DNA from: Haloarcula litorea
Lineage (GTDB): Archaea > Halobacteriota > Halobacteria > Halobacteriales > Haloarculaceae
Assembly: GCF_029338195.1 (NCBI RefSeq)
Contig: NZ_CP119779.1
Location: 2,914,001 to 2,978,000, forward strand
DNA: 64,000 nt
Reading direction: 5' to 3'
The notes under the pieces were generated by a model, which was given only the letters and a program-made list of their open reading frames with translations, was not told the origin of the DNA and ran no database searches. Made by a program: the position numbers and the translations under genes. Positions 40,422 through 48,539 of this stretch are shown in pieces (the stretch's first letter is position 1; every line of letters starts with the position of its first letter).

Positions 40422-41306
40422 ATGTCCCTGCTGCCCTCGCGTGGCCCCGACGCGAGCGCGTCTCAGGACGGCGATCTCCAGATCGTCGGCGTCGACGAGG
40501 ACGTCTCCGCCGCCCTGGACGCGCTCTCCTCCGAGACGGCCCGCGAGATACTCAACGCCGTCTACGACGACCCCGGAACGCCCTCCGAACTCGCCGACCG
40601 GCTGGACATGTCCATCCAGAAGGTCTCGTACCACCTGGAGAAACTGGAAGACGAGGAACTCATCGCCGTCGCCGGCACCCAGTACTCCGAGAAGGGACAG
40701 GAGATGAAGGTCTACGAGCCGCCCGAGGAGCCGCTGGTGCTGTTCGTGGGCACCCAGGACCGCAAGCGTTCGCTCAAGGGCCTCGTCCAGCGGCTCATCC
40801 CGGTCGTCGGTCTCCTGACAGCGGCCAGCCTCGTCGTCCAGTTGCTGCTGGGCAACATCTCGCTCCCGGTGCCGATGGGACAGACGGGGGCCGGCGGCGC
40901 GGACGGCGGTGGGGCCGGCGGCGACGCCGTCGAGTCACAGGCGACCACCGAGACGGAGACGCCCACGGAGGCCCCGACCGACACCGCGACCGCGACGAGC
41001 GCGGACGGCGGCGACGGCGGCGGGATGAACATCGCCGAGAACACCGACTCGCCGACGGCGACGGACGCGCCGGCCGAGACGGTCACCGAGGAGCCGGCGA
41101 CCGCCATACAGACGGAGGCCCCGACGACGGAGACGCCGGTCCCGGAGACGGACACGAGTCTCGAATACGCCGCCGAGGCGACCGAGGTCGCGAGGACGGC
41201 CGCCGGGAGCGGCGGGCTGGAGGTCGCGCCCGGCCTCGCGTTCCTGCTCGGGGGCCTGTTCGTGGTCGCCGTCTTCGTCGGGCTGTGGGCGTACCGGGAG
41301 TACTGA
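40422..41306 (+). CDS. Membrane-tethered ArsR-like winged-helix protein
   Basis: 294 residues. N-terminal winged helix (about 30-100) with DALSSETAREILNAVYD, then SELADRLDMSIQKVSYHLEK as the recognition helix pair. A membrane helix (about 120-143) is followed by an external Thr/Glu/Gly-rich region (about 150-260, with TETETPTEAPTDTATA and similar) and a second membrane helix (about 265-288) ending in WAYREY. The Thr-rich segment is likely to be O-glycosylated and gives a sensor or spacer outside the cell. It has the topology of a one-component membrane-bound regulator. Targets unknown. Confidence 0.8.
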   Translation: MSLLPSRGPDASASQDGDLQIVGVDEDVSAALDALSSETAREILNAVYDDPGTPSELADRLDMSIQKVSYHLEKLEDEELIAVAGTQYSEKGQEMKVYEPPEEPLVLFVGTQDRKRSLKGLVQRLIPVVGLLTAASLVVQLLLGNISLPVPMGQTGAGGADGGGAGGDAVESQATTETETPTEAPTDTATATSADGGDGGGMNIAENTDSPTATDAPAETVTEEPATAIQTEAPTTETPVPETDTSLEYAAEATEVARTAAGSGGLEVAPGLAFLLGGLFVVAVFVGLWAYREY

Positions 41307-41323
41307 CCACGGTCTTCCGGTCA

Positions 41324-41341
41324 CTCAAAACGCGTTTTGAG
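41324..41341. terminator. 18-bp perfect palindrome CTCAAAACGCGTTTTGAG
   Basis: Perfect palindrome 18 bases after the stop of the winged-helix membrane protein, with a T5 run at 41354-41358 following at a short distance. It may act as terminator or as a protein-binding site. AAAACGCGTTTT is rare in such GC-rich DNA. Confidence 0.5.
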
Positions 41342-41488
41342 CGTCAAGGAGACTTTTTGTATACCCGGTGGTAGTCAGAGACGCGCCGCCGGGGGTACCA
41401 CCCCGCCCTGATAGACGGCCCCTCCCCACCCGTCGCGGAGACGGTCCCCACCGGCGGCCACCGACTGCCCGATCCCCGCCCGAACGGT

Positions 41489-41524
41489 CCCCTTCCCCCT
41501 CCCACCCCTCCCACGCCCTCCCCC
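41489..41524 (-). other. G-quadruplex-type tract (seven G-runs on the minus strand)
   Basis: Seven C-runs on the plus strand (41489-41492, 41495-41499, 41501-41503, 41505-41508, 41510-41512, 41516-41518, 41520-41524), each of three or more, with loops of 1-3 bases. The minus strand therefore satisfies G3+N1-7 quadruplex rules several times over. It lies 46-81 bases before the ATG of the MBL hydrolase, just upstream of where its promoter should be. The rest of 41360-41480 has no gene. Confidence 0.55.
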
Positions 41525-41569
41525 GCTGACAGCGCCAAGGTCTTTGGCCCTCCGCGACACAGCGCGACC

Positions 41570-42334
41570 ATGCGCCTGACGTTTCTCGGCACCGGCAGCG
41601 CGATGCCCAGCGGGGAGCGCGTCCAGTCCGGCTACCTCCTCGAACACGGCGACGACTGCCTGCTCGTCGACTGTGGCAGCGGCGTCCTCGACGCGCTCGC
41701 CCGCACCAGCGTCGGTTACGAGGGCGTCGACACCGTCCTGCTGACCCACCACCACCTCGATCACGTCTCGGACCTCGACGTCCTGCTGAAGGCCCGGTGG
41801 CTTGCCGGCGCGACGGACCTGACCGTCGCCGGCCCGCCCGGAACGCGAGCGCTCGTCGAGGACCTGCTGTCGGTCCACGAGTACATGCAGGGACGGCTCG
41901 ACCTGACGCTCCGGGACGTCGAGGGGGCGTCGTTCTCACTGGCGGGATTCGAGGGGGAACGGTACGAGACGGTTCACTCGATGCAGTGTTTCGCCTACCG
42001 TCTCACGCCGACCGACGGCGGTCCGACCGTCGTCGCCGGCGGCGACTCGGAGGCCGACCCGGGCCTCGTCGAGTTCGCGGACGGCGCGGCCGTCCTCGTC
42101 CACGACTGCTCGTTCCCGGACGAGGTGGACGTGTCGAACCACCCGACGCCGTCGTCCCTCGGGGCGGCGCTGGCGACGGCCGACGCCGACGTGGGTCGGG
42201 TCTACCTCACGCACCTCTACCCCCACACCGAAGGCCGTCACGAGGAGATGCTCGACTCGGTGAGCGACCGCTACGACGGCGACGTGCGCTTCGCCGAGGA
42301 CGACCTGACGGTCACGGTGAGCGCGACCGAGTGA
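41570..42334 (+). CDS. MBL-fold hydrolase, RNase Z-like
   Basis: 254 residues. The metallo-beta-lactamase motif THHHLDHVSD (His60, His62, Asp64, His65) and the start LTFLGTGSAMPSGERVQSGY match RNase Z/ElaC-type proteins, as do VVAGGDSEADPGL, HDCSF (fourth ligand) and a C-terminal LTHLYPHTE. It lacks the long flexible arm needed by true tRNA 3'-processing RNase Z, so it may be a phosphodiesterase or related hydrolase. Start: ATG at 41570, weak TATA-like TCTTTGG about 24-30 bases upstream. Confidence 0.8.
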   Translation: MRLTFLGTGSAMPSGERVQSGYLLEHGDDCLLVDCGSGVLDALARTSVGYEGVDTVLLTHHHLDHVSDLDVLLKARWLAGATDLTVAGPPGTRALVEDLLSVHEYMQGRLDLTLRDVEGASFSLAGFEGERYETVHSMQCFAYRLTPTDGGPTVVAGGDSEADPGLVEFADGAAVLVHDCSFPDEVDVSNHPTPSSLGAALATADADVGRVYLTHLYPHTEGRHEEMLDSVSDRYDGDVRFAEDDLTVTVSATE

Positions 42335-42346
42335 CGCCCCGGCCGC

Positions 42347-43501
42347 TCAGACCCGCGCCAGCGTCACGCGGAAGTCCGCGCCGCCGAACTCGCTGTCGGT
42401 GACTTCGACGTCGCCACCGTAGGACTCCGTCAGCGCCCGGACGAACCCGAGCCCGAACCCGCTCCCGCTGCTGTCGGGGCCTTTCGCGCCCATCTCGAAG
42501 AGCTCTTCGCGGAGGTCCGCCGGGACGCCGCTGCCGTCGTCTGCGAACCCGACCACGACCTCGTCGGGCGAGGCCTCGGCGTACACCTCGACGAACACGT
42601 CGCCGTCGTTGTGGACGGCGGCGTTCGAGAGGACGTTCGTGAACACGGAGTCGAGGAGTTCGCCCCCGTAGACCCGGTAGTCCGCACCCTCGGGATCGAA
42701 GTCGACGGTCAGCGAGTCGTAGTTCGCCGTCGTCTCCGTGACGACGCTGTCGAGGATGGTGGCGAGGTCCCGGGGTTCCGGCTCCTGTTCGTCCTCCAGC
42801 GTCGAGACGAGCGAGCCCACCCGCTCGATGAGGTCGGCCGCGCTCTCGGCCGCCCGCTGGATCTTGCCGGCGTACTCTTCGGTCTGACCGTCCACCTGCG
42901 AGGAGACGGCGTCGGCGAAGCCGGCGATGACCTGGAGGTCGTTGCCGAGGTCGTGACGCAGGAGCCGGTCGTACATCTCGATCATCTCCTTGCGCGTCTC
43001 CAGGTCCTGTCTGGCCCGTTCCAGGCGCTCCCGCGAGCGGATGTTGCTGACTGCCGTGGCGGCGTGGGAGGCGAGGATCTCCAGCGGTCGGGAGTGCTCC
43101 TCGCCGAACTCGTCGGTCGAGGTCGACCGCGTGACGAGGACGGCGGTCACCTCACCGCCCATCCGGGCGGGCACGGCCAGGGTCGCGGTCACGTCGGAGT
43201 CCCCGCCGATCCCGGCGGTGACACCGGTCGTGATGACCGTCTCGCCCGTCTCGAATGCCCGCAACGCGACCTCGCTGGGCTCGTCGCCCTGCGAGAGGCG
43301 CGGGTTCGTGCTGTGGACGACCCGAGGCTCGTCGTCGCGAACCTCGACGAACGTCGAGTAGGAGAACTCGAACAGCAGCGACATCGCCTCCAGCGTCAGC
43401 GAGACCACTTCCTCGACGCTCCCACACCGGTTCAGCGCTTGCCCGTACTTGTTCAGGTCCGCGACCTGCCGGGCGAAGTCGGGTTGTTCCTCGAATGCCA
43501 T
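42347..43501 (-). CDS. Cytoplasmic sensor histidine kinase with GAF domain
   Basis: 384 residues, no membrane helix. A GAF domain (about 20-155), a linker helix, and a kinase core with H-box LLRHDLGNDLQVIAGF (His183), N-box region DSVFTNVLSNAAVHNDGD, G1 DDGSGVPADLR and G2 SGSGFGLGFVR. The LRHDLxND type of H-box is common in haloarchaeal kinases. It senses a soluble signal (nucleotide, redox or light-responsive cofactor) and autophosphorylates. No response regulator is adjacent, so its partner is encoded elsewhere. Confidence 0.85.
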   Translation of the reverse strand: MAFEEQPDFARQVADLNKYGQALNRCGSVEEVVSLTLEAMSLLFEFSYSTFVEVRDDEPRVVHSTNPRLSQGDEPSEVALRAFETGETVITTGVTAGIGGDSDVTATLAVPARMGGEVTAVLVTRSTSTDEFGEEHSRPLEILASHAATAVSNIRSRERLERARQDLETRKEMIEMYDRLLRHDLGNDLQVIAGFADAVSSQVDGQTEEYAGKIQRAAESAADLIERVGSLVSTLEDEQEPEPRDLATILDSVVTETTANYDSLTVDFDPEGADYRVYGGELLDSVFTNVLSNAAVHNDGDVFVEVYAEASPDEVVVGFADDGSGVPADLREELFEMGAKGPDSSGSGFGLGFVRALTESYGGDVEVTDSEFGGADFRVTLARV

Positions 43502-43616
43502 CCAGCCACCCTCACGAGACGTGATTACACGGGCTTAGACAGCACCGATGAAAACCGTTGTGGGTCGATTACCGGAAACGATACTGGACGAGACCGCGCG
43601 ACGACATCGCCACTCG

Positions 43617-44684
43617 TCAGTCCAGCCGGTACCGGAGCAACGCGGCGATCCCGCCGAGGTTGGCCAGCTGCTGCCCGGGCGCGAACTCCGCGGAGAACAC
43701 CGTCACGTCGCCGCCCTTCTGCTCGGTCGTCTCGATGACGTCGTCGACGTCGACCGCCCAGTCCCCCTCGCCGGCCCGCTCTTTCCGCAGGCGCTCGTCC
43801 AGCACCAGCAGCGTCTCGATCGCGCCGTAGTCGGCTGCCTTCGCCACCTCTTCGGGGCCGTACGCGACCTCCGCGCCCTCGCCGATACGGGCCATCAGTT
43901 CGTCGATGTACTCCGCCTCCTCGGCGATGCGGGTCTGCTCCTGGACGTCGTCGACGGCACCGCGTTTCAGCACCTCGTGGACGCCGCGGTCGCCGACGCC
44001 GGCGGTGTCGACGACGGTCATCGACTCCGCGATCTCGGGGATCTCCTCGCGGAAGTGGTCGAGGGCGTCCTGTTTCGTGAACCCCGGGCCGGCGAGGATG
44101 TAGGCGTCGACGTCCTGCCTGTGCAACACGTCGGCCAGCTCCGCGAACAGCTCCTCGCGGGGGCGGGCGTACTCGCCTTTCCCCGTCGTCGAGGTGATCG
44201 TCGCCCGCTCCTCGGTGCCGTACTGGGCGACGGTGTGGACGTGGGCCTCGCCCTCCTCGACGGTGGCGATGGCGACGTCGGGGTTCTCCGTGGCCTCGAC
44301 GGCCTCCTCCAGCCGCTCGACCTGGTCGGGCTTCCAGCGCTTCTCGATGGTGAGTTCGGTCCGCTCCTCGACGTTGAGCGTGTGGTGGAAGCCGAGCTGG
44401 TCCTCCCGCGAGCAGTCGACGATCTCGCCCCCGACCCGCAGGCGGTTGGCGAACTTCGCGAACTCCACGTCGGTCACGTCGATGGCGACCCACATGTGCT
44501 CGCGCTCGCCGCCGGAGTCCCGCAGGTCCTCGTCGTTGCGCTGGATGCGCCGCGTCGTGTCCCCGGAGACCCGGTCGCCGGGCTCGACGACGTACGAGAG
44601 GTGCCAGAGGTCGTCGAGCGTCTCGGGGACCACCTCGACGCGCTCGCGACCCTCGGCGGTCTGCTCGCGACTCTGAATCTGCAT
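43617..44684 (-). CDS. pelA: Pelota (aPelota), mRNA surveillance and ribosome rescue factor
   Basis: 355 residues from the ATG at 44684. The three eRF1-like domains are visible: N-terminal Sm-like domain (MQIQSREQ... with [14 protein letters not shown], spans about 17-40), middle domain ([15 protein letters not shown] region) and C-terminal L7Ae-like domain ([20 protein letters not shown]). It lacks the GGQ motif of release factors, as Pelota should. It enters stalled ribosomes with aEF1A/ABCE1 to split them. Near RqcH, which acts in the same surveillance process. Confidence 0.93.
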   Translation of the reverse strand: MQIQSREQTAEGRERVEVVPETLDDLWHLSYVVEPGDRVSGDTTRRIQRNDEDLRDSGGEREHMWVAIDVTDVEFAKFANRLRVGGEIVDCSREDQLGFHHTLNVEERTELTIEKRWKPDQVERLEEAVEATENPDVAIATVEEGEAHVHTVAQYGTEERATITSTTGKGEYARPREELFAELADVLHRQDVDAYILAGPGFTKQDALDHFREEIPEIAESMTVVDTAGVGDRGVHEVLKRGAVDDVQEQTRIAEEAEYIDELMARIGEGAEVAYGPEEVAKAADYGAIETLLVLDERLRKERAGEGDWAVDVDDVIETTEQKGGDVTVFSAEFAPGQQLANLGGIAALLRYRLD

Positions 44685-44744
44685 GGGGACGACTCCGCGG
44701 GCCGCCCACAAGTGCCCTGCTATTCGGGGCGTGAGCGGGGGTCG

Positions 44745-45449
44745 TCAGGCGGCCGGCCGTCCGGCGGGCGCGTCGGGACCGTCCGCCACACGGGGGATCT
44801 CCCGGACCGCCGTCCCGATGGCGTAGACGCCGGCCACCTGTGCGTAGAACAGGAGGAACGGGACCAGCAGCCCGCCGACGCCGGTGGCGCTGACGACGCC
44901 GCCGACGACGTTCGCCAGCAGGCCGATCGCGACCGCGACCAGCCAGCCGGTCGCGTAGGTCCGGCTGAACGCCAGCGGGCGGAGTTCGTCGGGCGCGAAG
45001 GCGGCTCCGAGGCGGTCGGTGCGGACCCAGGCCACGACGGCGGCGGGCAGGACGTAGACGAGCGCCAGCGAGACCAGCGTCAACAGGAGCGCGACGCCGA
45101 CGGCTGCCAGCACCACGACGATCCCGGTCCGGGGGCTGTCACCGCCGACGGCGAACGTCGCCGTCCCGACGACCAGGAGCGCCGCCAGCGCCGACCCGAC
45201 GGGGATCAGCGAGTAGACGAGCCCGATGGCGAACGCCTTGAGCCCGTCGACGAACAGGTCGCCCCAGTCGTCGAACACCGGCGGCTCCTCGCTGCCGCCG
45301 AGTACCGATCGCAGCGCCCGGACGACGTAGCCCAGGACGAAGAACGTCGGGACGACGAGGACGCTCAGGAGTGTCAACACCCCACCGATGAGGACGGTGG
45401 TCACCGCGCTGTCGCTGTTCCGTGGGTAATCGATTGCGTCTCGAAACAT
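44745..45449 (-). CDS. DUF4013 membrane protein, paralogue 1
   Basis: 234 residues. Starts MFRDAIDYPRNSD, followed by about five to six membrane helices, with FDDWGDLFVDGLKAF after the second. This is the DUF4013 pattern of haloarchaea (a conserved P-x-F-x-D-W-x-x-L-x-x-D-G motif). Same length as the neighbouring paralogue. Its promoter region holds a TATA-like element and two CGTGACA repeats. Function unknown; envelope transport or protection is possible. Confidence 0.8.
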   Translation of the reverse strand: MFRDAIDYPRNSDSAVTTVLIGGVLTLLSVLVVPTFFVLGYVVRALRSVLGGSEEPPVFDDWGDLFVDGLKAFAIGLVYSLIPVGSALAALLVVGTATFAVGGDSPRTGIVVVLAAVGVALLLTLVSLALVYVLPAAVVAWVRTDRLGAAFAPDELRPLAFSRTYATGWLVAVAIGLLANVVGGVVSATGVGGLLVPFLLFYAQVAGVYAIGTAVREIPRVADGPDAPAGRPAA

Positions 45450-45509
45450 GGTGGCTCCGGATACACGTCGTGGGGCCGCGCTGTCCGTGCGGGCCGCTGC
45501 GAGTATCTA

Positions 45510-45541
45510 CGTGACAGTACGCGTGACAAGTATATATCCGT
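45510..45541 (-). promoter_or_regulatory. TATA element and direct repeats before DUF4013 paralogue 1
   Basis: Minus-strand GATATATACTTG (about 45530-45541) is a strong TATA-like element. Two direct repeats CGTGACA (45510-45516, 45522-45528, 12 bp apart) lie between it and the predicted start near 45505, the place for a repressor. The leader would be about 55 nt. Confidence 0.45.
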
Positions 45542-45561
45542 GCGTGTGCCGTGCTACGTCA

Positions 45562-46266
45562 CTACTGACCGGTCGTCCCCCGGCGGGACAGGTCGAGGTC
45601 TGACACACCGCGTCCGATTGCGTACGCCCCCGCGACGTTGCCGTAGAACGAGACCACCGGCAGCAACAGGGCACCCACGACGGTGGCCGCCAGGGCACCC
45701 CCGACGAGCTGCGCGAGGATGCCGATCGCGACGGCGACCAGCCAGGCGACGGGATACGCGCCGGAGCCGCCGATGCGACGCAGCGTCCCCGGCGAGAAGG
45801 CCGCACCGAGCCGGCCGGTGACGGCGTAGGCGGCGACGGCGGCCGGGAGCAGGTACAGCGACGCGACGACGACGAGCAGGGTCAGCCCCGCGGCGACCAG
45901 CAACGCGAGCAGGCCCAGGAGGCTCGGTCCGGTCTGGGCCATCGCCGCCCCGCCCTCCTGAACGACGGTGAACGGGAACAGCACCGAGACCGCCAGCAGG
46001 ACGACCGCCGCCGTCGGGACCAGCGTGTAGACGATCGCCACGAGGGTGGCGACGAGGCCGTCGATCAACAGGTCGCCCCAGTCCTCGAACGTCGGCGGGC
46101 GCTCGCGGTCGCCGGCCTCGACCTGCCGGACGACGCGCACGAGGTACCCGAGCACCAGTATCGCGGGGATCAGTAGGAACCCCAGCAGGCCGAGGACCCC
46201 GCCCAACAGCAGCGTCGTCACCTTCTCGTCGCCCTGCCACGGGTAGCGGATCGCGTCCTCGAACAT
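45562..46266 (-). CDS. DUF4013 membrane protein, paralogue 2
   Basis: 234 residues from the ATG at 46266 (MFEDAIRYPWQGDEKVTTLL), in line with the start of paralogue 1 (MFRDAIDYPRNSDSAVTTVL). The DUF4013 motif PPTFEDWGDLLIDGLV is clear. About six membrane helices. The pair is a tandem duplication, each gene with its own promoter: here TATA-like minus-strand GCTATATGTG, within a GGGCACA/TGTGCCC repeat. Confidence 0.8.
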   Translation of the reverse strand: MFEDAIRYPWQGDEKVTTLLLGGVLGLLGFLLIPAILVLGYLVRVVRQVEAGDRERPPTFEDWGDLLIDGLVATLVAIVYTLVPTAAVVLLAVSVLFPFTVVQEGGAAMAQTGPSLLGLLALLVAAGLTLLVVVASLYLLPAAVAAYAVTGRLGAAFSPGTLRRIGGSGAYPVAWLVAVAIGILAQLVGGALAATVVGALLLPVVSFYGNVAGAYAIGRGVSDLDLSRRGTTGQ

Positions 46267-46284
46267 ATCAGATATTCTACCGGT

Positions 46285-46304
46285 GGGCACATATAGCTGT
46301 GCCC
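46285..46304. promoter_or_regulatory. Inverted repeat GGGCACA-TATAGC-TGTGCCC around a TATA element
   Basis: Perfect 7-bp arms (46285-46291 and 46298-46304) enclosing the TATA-like core of DUF4013 paralogue 2, 19-38 bases before its ATG. It could be an operator blocking TBP, or the 3' hairpin of the upstream rqcH mRNA, whose stop lies 11 bases away. Confidence 0.5.
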
Positions 46305-46315
46305 CCGTCGGCGTG

Positions 46316-48454
46316 CTACTCCTCGACCATCCGGCTGCCACCCGGCGGTAAGAACTCCTGGATTCGGTCGGGGCTCGCGACCTTCCGGACGAACGACTCG
46401 TCGGCGAAGCGCTCGCGGAACTCCCGGTAGAGCCGTTTCGCGATGTCGTTCTGCGCGAACTGGCCCGGTTCGACCTCGACGCTCGTGGCGGCCTGCGGGC
46501 GGATCGCCGCCGGCGGACCGCCGACGACGCGGGTCTCGTCCTCGCAGGTGATGCCGACGGCGACGCCGACGGCGGTGTCCTCGAAGTAGGTGCGGTCCCC
46601 GCGGACGGCGAACCCGCCCTTCTCCAGGTACTCGCCGCTCTCGGGGGTCTTCGAGACCTGGTCGGGGTCGACCATATACACGTCGCCAGCGAACCGGCCG
46701 TCCTTCCAGACCGACGAGTAGGAGACGGCGAACTGCGCGGCCTGGTCCAGCGAGGACTGCGGGAAGTCGACCTCCTTCGCGGGTTCGCTCGGCCCGGTCG
46801 CCTTCAGGACCGTGACGGGGCCGCCGTGGGCCTGGGCGTGGAAGAACTTGTCACCGCGTTCGATGTACTTCTGGACCAGTTCCTCGTTGTCGTCGGCGTC
46901 CCGGCCGCCGATGACGAGGTAGCCGTCCGAGGTGTGGAACCACCGGAACTGCTCGTACCACTTCTCGGTCGACCGGACTGGGACGGAGGGTTCGTTCAGC
47001 CAGTCGGTCGGCTCCGACTCGTCGTCCTCCTCGTCGTCGGTGGCGCTCTCGTCGCCGTCGTCGGCCTCCCACGCCGCGCGGCGCTCTTTCGCCTCGGCCA
47101 GGTCCTCCCGGGTGTCCTCGATGGCCGCCTGTGCGCCCTCCTTCTTCTCCTCGATGCGCTTGGCCTCGGTGTAGAGGCGGTCGGCGTTCTTCTCGACGCC
47201 CATCGACGCGTCCAGCGTGACCGTCGTCCCCGCGACGGTCATCGTCACGGTCCCCTCGCTGCCGTCGACGCCCTCGACGGCCTCGGCCGCGGGGATGCCG
47301 CGCTCGGCCCCCTCGGCGAACTTCGCCTCGATGTCGTCCCAAGCGACGTCGTCCTCGCGCGCCGTCCGGACCGTCGAGAGCACGTCGTCGACGAGGTCGT
47401 AGTTGGCGTACAGCGACTCGGCCTTCTCGCGTTCGGCCTCGGCGTCGGCCTCGAAGTCCTCGATCGCCCCCTGCTGTTGCTCGATGATGCGCTCGTACTT
47501 CTCGATCTCCGCCTCGAAGTCCGGCCGCTGGGGCTCGCCGCCCTCGACCTCGTCCTCGCGCTGGACGTTGTAGAAGTAGTCGTCGAGCGCGGCGTTGAAC
47601 TCCTCGAAGGACTCGCTGTAGAGGTGTTCGTACTCCACCAGCGGGATCGGGGTGGCGTCGACCCGGCGGCGCTCGGGGTCGTCGCCGTCCCCTTCCTCGA
47701 CGGTCTCGTAGTAGACCCGCGGGTCGAGGTCGCCCTCCCGCAGCCGCGTGGCCATCTCGGCGACGATGTCGTAGAGGTGTTCGAGCTGCTCGTCGGTCAC
47801 CTCCTCGACGGGGACGTTGTAGTCGATGCCGGCCCGCGAGCAGAGCTCCTCGCCGTAGAGGCCGCCGAAGTTGAGCTGGGTCGCCAGCGTCCGCACGAGG
47901 TCCGAGTCCGACTCCCGGACCCGGGCGACGAACCCCTCGTAGTCGACGGTCAGGGGGTTGAACCGCGCGGAGGGGAACTCGTAGCGGCTCCCGGGCGCGA
48001 CGGTCCGGGACTTCAGGCGGACGGTCTCCAGACAGTCGATGACGTCGCCGTGTTCGTCCAGCACCGCGACGTTGCCGTCGCCGAACAGCTCCGCGACGAT
48101 CGTCGTCGAGCCGTCGTCGCGGTCGAACTCCAGTTCCAGGATGCGGTCGAACTCGAACTGCTCGACGCGGACGAGGTCCGCGCCCGACAGCCGGTTCCGC
48201 AGCATCATCGCGAAGTCCGGCGGCCGCCCCGGCGCGTCGGGGACGTGCTCGGGGGCGGCGACGTGGGCGCGCTTGACGTCTCCGAGCTCGATGACGAACT
48301 CGACGCGGCCCCGGTCGAAGTCCCGGAGCTTCAGCCTGACGAGGTCGTCGTCCTCGTAGAGGTAGGCCTTGTCGAGTTTCGCCCCCTCGTAGTCGCCGAG
48401 TTCGCCGGCGAGCGCCGCGAGGTCGACGCTCGTCAGCTCCCGCTTGTGGTCCAT
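46316..48454 (-). CDS. rqcH: RqcH/Rqc2 (NEMF, FbpA) ribosome quality control protein
   Basis: 712 residues from the ATG at 48454. NFACT-N domain with the DR pair in EFDRILELEF (Asp103, Arg104), a helix-hairpin-helix part (TQLNFGGLYGEELCSRAGI), a long coiled coil (about 330-500), and the NFACT-R (DUF814) domain with KWYEQFRWFHTSDGYLVIGG and HGGPVTVLK. RqcH/Rqc2 bind obstructed 60S/50S subunits and recruit Ala-tRNA to add C-terminal tails to stuck nascent chains; the DR residues are required for this. Close to pelA. Confidence 0.92.
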   Translation of the reverse strand: MDHKRELTSVDLAALAGELGDYEGAKLDKAYLYEDDDLVRLKLRDFDRGRVEFVIELGDVKRAHVAAPEHVPDAPGRPPDFAMMLRNRLSGADLVRVEQFEFDRILELEFDRDDGSTTIVAELFGDGNVAVLDEHGDVIDCLETVRLKSRTVAPGSRYEFPSARFNPLTVDYEGFVARVRESDSDLVRTLATQLNFGGLYGEELCSRAGIDYNVPVEEVTDEQLEHLYDIVAEMATRLREGDLDPRVYYETVEEGDGDDPERRRVDATPIPLVEYEHLYSESFEEFNAALDDYFYNVQREDEVEGGEPQRPDFEAEIEKYERIIEQQQGAIEDFEADAEAEREKAESLYANYDLVDDVLSTVRTAREDDVAWDDIEAKFAEGAERGIPAAEAVEGVDGSEGTVTMTVAGTTVTLDASMGVEKNADRLYTEAKRIEEKKEGAQAAIEDTREDLAEAKERRAAWEADDGDESATDDEEDDESEPTDWLNEPSVPVRSTEKWYEQFRWFHTSDGYLVIGGRDADDNEELVQKYIERGDKFFHAQAHGGPVTVLKATGPSEPAKEVDFPQSSLDQAAQFAVSYSSVWKDGRFAGDVYMVDPDQVSKTPESGEYLEKGGFAVRGDRTYFEDTAVGVAVGITCEDETRVVGGPPAAIRPQAATSVEVEPGQFAQNDIAKRLYREFRERFADESFVRKVASPDRIQEFLPPGGSRMVEE

Positions 48455-48539
48455 GTCCCAGGCTATCGGCCCCGACGCAAAGGACTGTCGGGACTCCGCC
48501 GCCCGAAACCGATTCCGTCCTCCGGCGCGTCGTCGCGGT

